DNA of 61,023 bases, from positions 1-61,023 of the forward strand of contig DATIYQ010000321.1 of the NCBI GenBank assembly GCA_035517515.1. The letters run 5' to 3'. Of the stretch, positions 60,119 to 61,023 are shown one piece after another (the stretch's first letter is position 1; each line of letters starts with the position of its first letter). The stretch is from JOPF136 sp035517515. Lineage in GTDB: Bacteria; Acidobacteriota; Terriglobia; Acidiferrales; UBA7541. Made by a program: the position numbers and the translations under genes. The notes beneath the pieces are model-generated. The model made no database searches. It worked only from the letters and a program-made list of their open reading frames with translations, and was not told where the DNA came from.

Positions 60119-60790
60119 ATGGGGATAATACTTCCACCCTTGGTCACAGCGCGGTGGTCCCCGCCCGCAACCGCCTCGACAGACGAGAAGGACACTGCGG
60201 AGAGACATGCAACGCCGGACAATTCCGCTCCACAGGATCAAGTGACCTTGAGCGGGGATGGCTCTTCGGCGACCGTGGCTGAAGAAGCGGGGCTGTTTCA
60301 GGTCAACTGGGTGGTGCGGCCCGCAGCGGCAACTTCGATTCCGGTGACGGCACAGGCGGATAATGCGCGCCCCGTAGATCCTCCTACTCCCGTTTCGTTG
60401 CGGCCGTTCACGGCCGGCGTCAACGCGCCACCGGCCGCGCCCGCTGCCACGCCTGAAAAACCGGCGCCCAAGGTCAACTCCCCGCCGCCGGCCGAAGCAG
60501 TCCCTGCCCAGGGAGCATCTCAACTTTATTCTCTTGACGATTCCCTGCGCGCCCAGGGCTTGAACGCAAGCCAGATTCGGGAAATCAATCAGCTCGCCAG
60601 CTTCCGGGGAGTGTACAATCCCGCGGCGTACATCGCCTTGATTCAGGAACTCGAGCAGCAGTCGCAGATCGAGTCGGCGCAGCCCGCTGCCGAAGGCCAG
60701 CCGACCGAGCCAGGCTCCACCCCCTCGGAAGCCAGGGGCCAAAATCCCCAGCCTGCCACCTTGAGCACAGGCCCATCCGTGCTCTTCTAG
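60119..60790 (+). CDS. Disordered protein of unknown function with conserved-looking C-terminal helix
   Basis: 223 residues; GGAGAAGG directly precedes the ATG. About residues 1-135 are rich in Pro, Ala and Thr. Residues about 138-180 look folded (LYSLDDSLRAQGLNASQIREINQLASFRGVYNPAAYIALIQELEQQSQ), and the tail is again disordered. The segment DQVTLSGDGSSA (about 40-51) resembles the DQAHISSDAQQL stretch of FlgM, which may be chance. No family is recognised. The predicted sigma-28 site suggests a late flagellar role, perhaps as a secreted or hub-binding protein. Confidence 0.65.
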   Translation: MGIILPPLVTARWSPPATASTDEKDTAERHATPDNSAPQDQVTLSGDGSSATVAEEAGLFQVNWVVRPAAATSIPVTAQADNARPVDPPTPVSLRPFTAGVNAPPAAPAATPEKPAPKVNSPPPAEAVPAQGASQLYSLDDSLRAQGLNASQIREINQLASFRGVYNPAAYIALIQELEQQSQIESAQPAAEGQPTEPGSTPSEARGQNPQPATLSTGPSVLF

Positions 60791-60845
60791 AGACAGTTGC
60801 ACCTCAGGCCGCCTCCGGAACCCCCGGGTCCTTCCTTGTGCAGAG

Positions 60846-61023
60846 TCAGTGAGGGACCCAGATGGGACTCTGGCTGAACAGCCCGTTTACGAACCCCATT
60901 TGATAAACAATGAAGAGTCCAAAAGCGAGACTGATGAGGCCGGAAGCCAATCCCAGGCCGCGATGGAGGCGGGTAAAGCGGCCCTCGGAGACTTTGAAGG
61001 GAACGGCGATTGCCGCGGTGATC
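60846..61023 (-). CDS. C-terminal end of a membrane protein, possibly a nickel/cobalt transporter-type protein
   Basis: The minus strand is open from the window edge to a TGA at 60846-60848, giving the last 58 residues. They include one membrane helix (about RGLGLASGLISLAFGLFIVYQMG) and end NGLFSQSPIWVPH. The Leu-His-Arg before the helix and the Phe-Val-xx-Leu-Phe ending recall NicO/UreH-type transporters, from memory only. The start is outside the window, and the gene converges on the 60119 gene. Confidence 0.45.
   Translation of the reverse strand, partial: ITAAIAVPFKVSEGRFTRLHRGLGLASGLISLAFGLFIVYQMGFVNGLFSQSPIWVPH

Noticed and set aside
1..61023. CRISPR arrays, tRNA or rRNA genes, insertion sequences
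   Set aside because: No regularly spaced direct repeats, cloverleaf-like sequences or transposase frames were noticed on reading. A dedicated scan was not possible.

Overview
The window is a dense flagellar gene island from a GC-rich Gram-negative bacterium. The presence of flgH, flgI and flgA (L-ring, P-ring and P-ring chaperone) means there is an outer membrane. The gene order, the FlbD-motor cluster, the PAS-rich hybrid kinase and the palindrome style with a GGCTTAAAGCC core together suggest an acidobacterium (Acidobacteriota). That assignment is inference: no rRNA or housekeeping marker is present.

Layout. 1-8.5 kb: the 3' part of a SPFH/flotillin-like gene, a large hybrid histidine kinase, a sulfotransferase-like gene, an HDOD gene and a small three-repeat protein with a natural hexahistidine run. 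8.5-12.4 kb: the regulatory cascade, with a FleQ/FlrA-like sigma-54 activator lacking a DNA-binding domain, then an FlrB-like kinase and an FlrC-like regulator. 12.4-18.9 kb: flgB-flgC-fliE-fliF-fliG-fliH-fliI-fliJ. 19-22.7 kb: fliK, a short flgD, flgE. 23-30 kb: fliL, a short fliN, a fused fliO-fliP gene, fliQ, fliR, flhB, flhA, fliA. 30-34.3 kb: fliM, a long fliN, a stand-alone MshEN (possible c-di-GMP receptor) protein, an HDOD-like protein and a CheY-like receiver. 34.5-43 kb: flgF, flgG, flgA, flgH, flgI, flgJ, flgM, a 59-residue protein, flgN-like, flgK, flgL. 43-46.4 kb, minus strand: fliC, fliD, fliS and a FliT-like gene. 46.4-53.5 kb, minus strand: a five-gene glycosyltransferase and methyltransferase operon, probably for flagellin glycan. 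53.9-59.9 kb: flbD, a MotCD-like stator pair, an EAL-HDOD protein, a PAS-degenerate-GGDEF protein and a MotAB stator pair. The end holds a disordered small protein and the 3' end of a membrane protein on the minus strand.

Regulation can be read from the sequence. Three sigma-54-type sites share TGGC-N7-GTGC: before the FlrB/FlrC-like operon, before flgF and before flbD. At least seven, and possibly nine, upstream regions carry a sigma-28 (FliA) site of the form T(A/C)A(A/T)-N15-GCCGA: the hybrid kinase, HDOD gene, repeat protein, HDOD-CheY pair, flgM, fliC, flbD-motor genes, the PAS-GGDEF-motAB genes and the terminal small protein. The inferred order is: the FlrA-like protein with sigma-54 drives flrBC and the basal-body genes; FliA, held by FlgM, then drives flagellin, stators and several uncharacterised genes. 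This gives otherwise anonymous genes a predicted role in late flagellar function.

Notable departures from textbook sets are the FliO-FliP fusion, an FlhB autocleavage site reading NPNE, FlgH without a lipobox cysteine, FlgD reduced to its N-terminal part, two FliN proteins, two stator pairs, no flhF/flhG between flhA and fliA, and no core chemotaxis genes.
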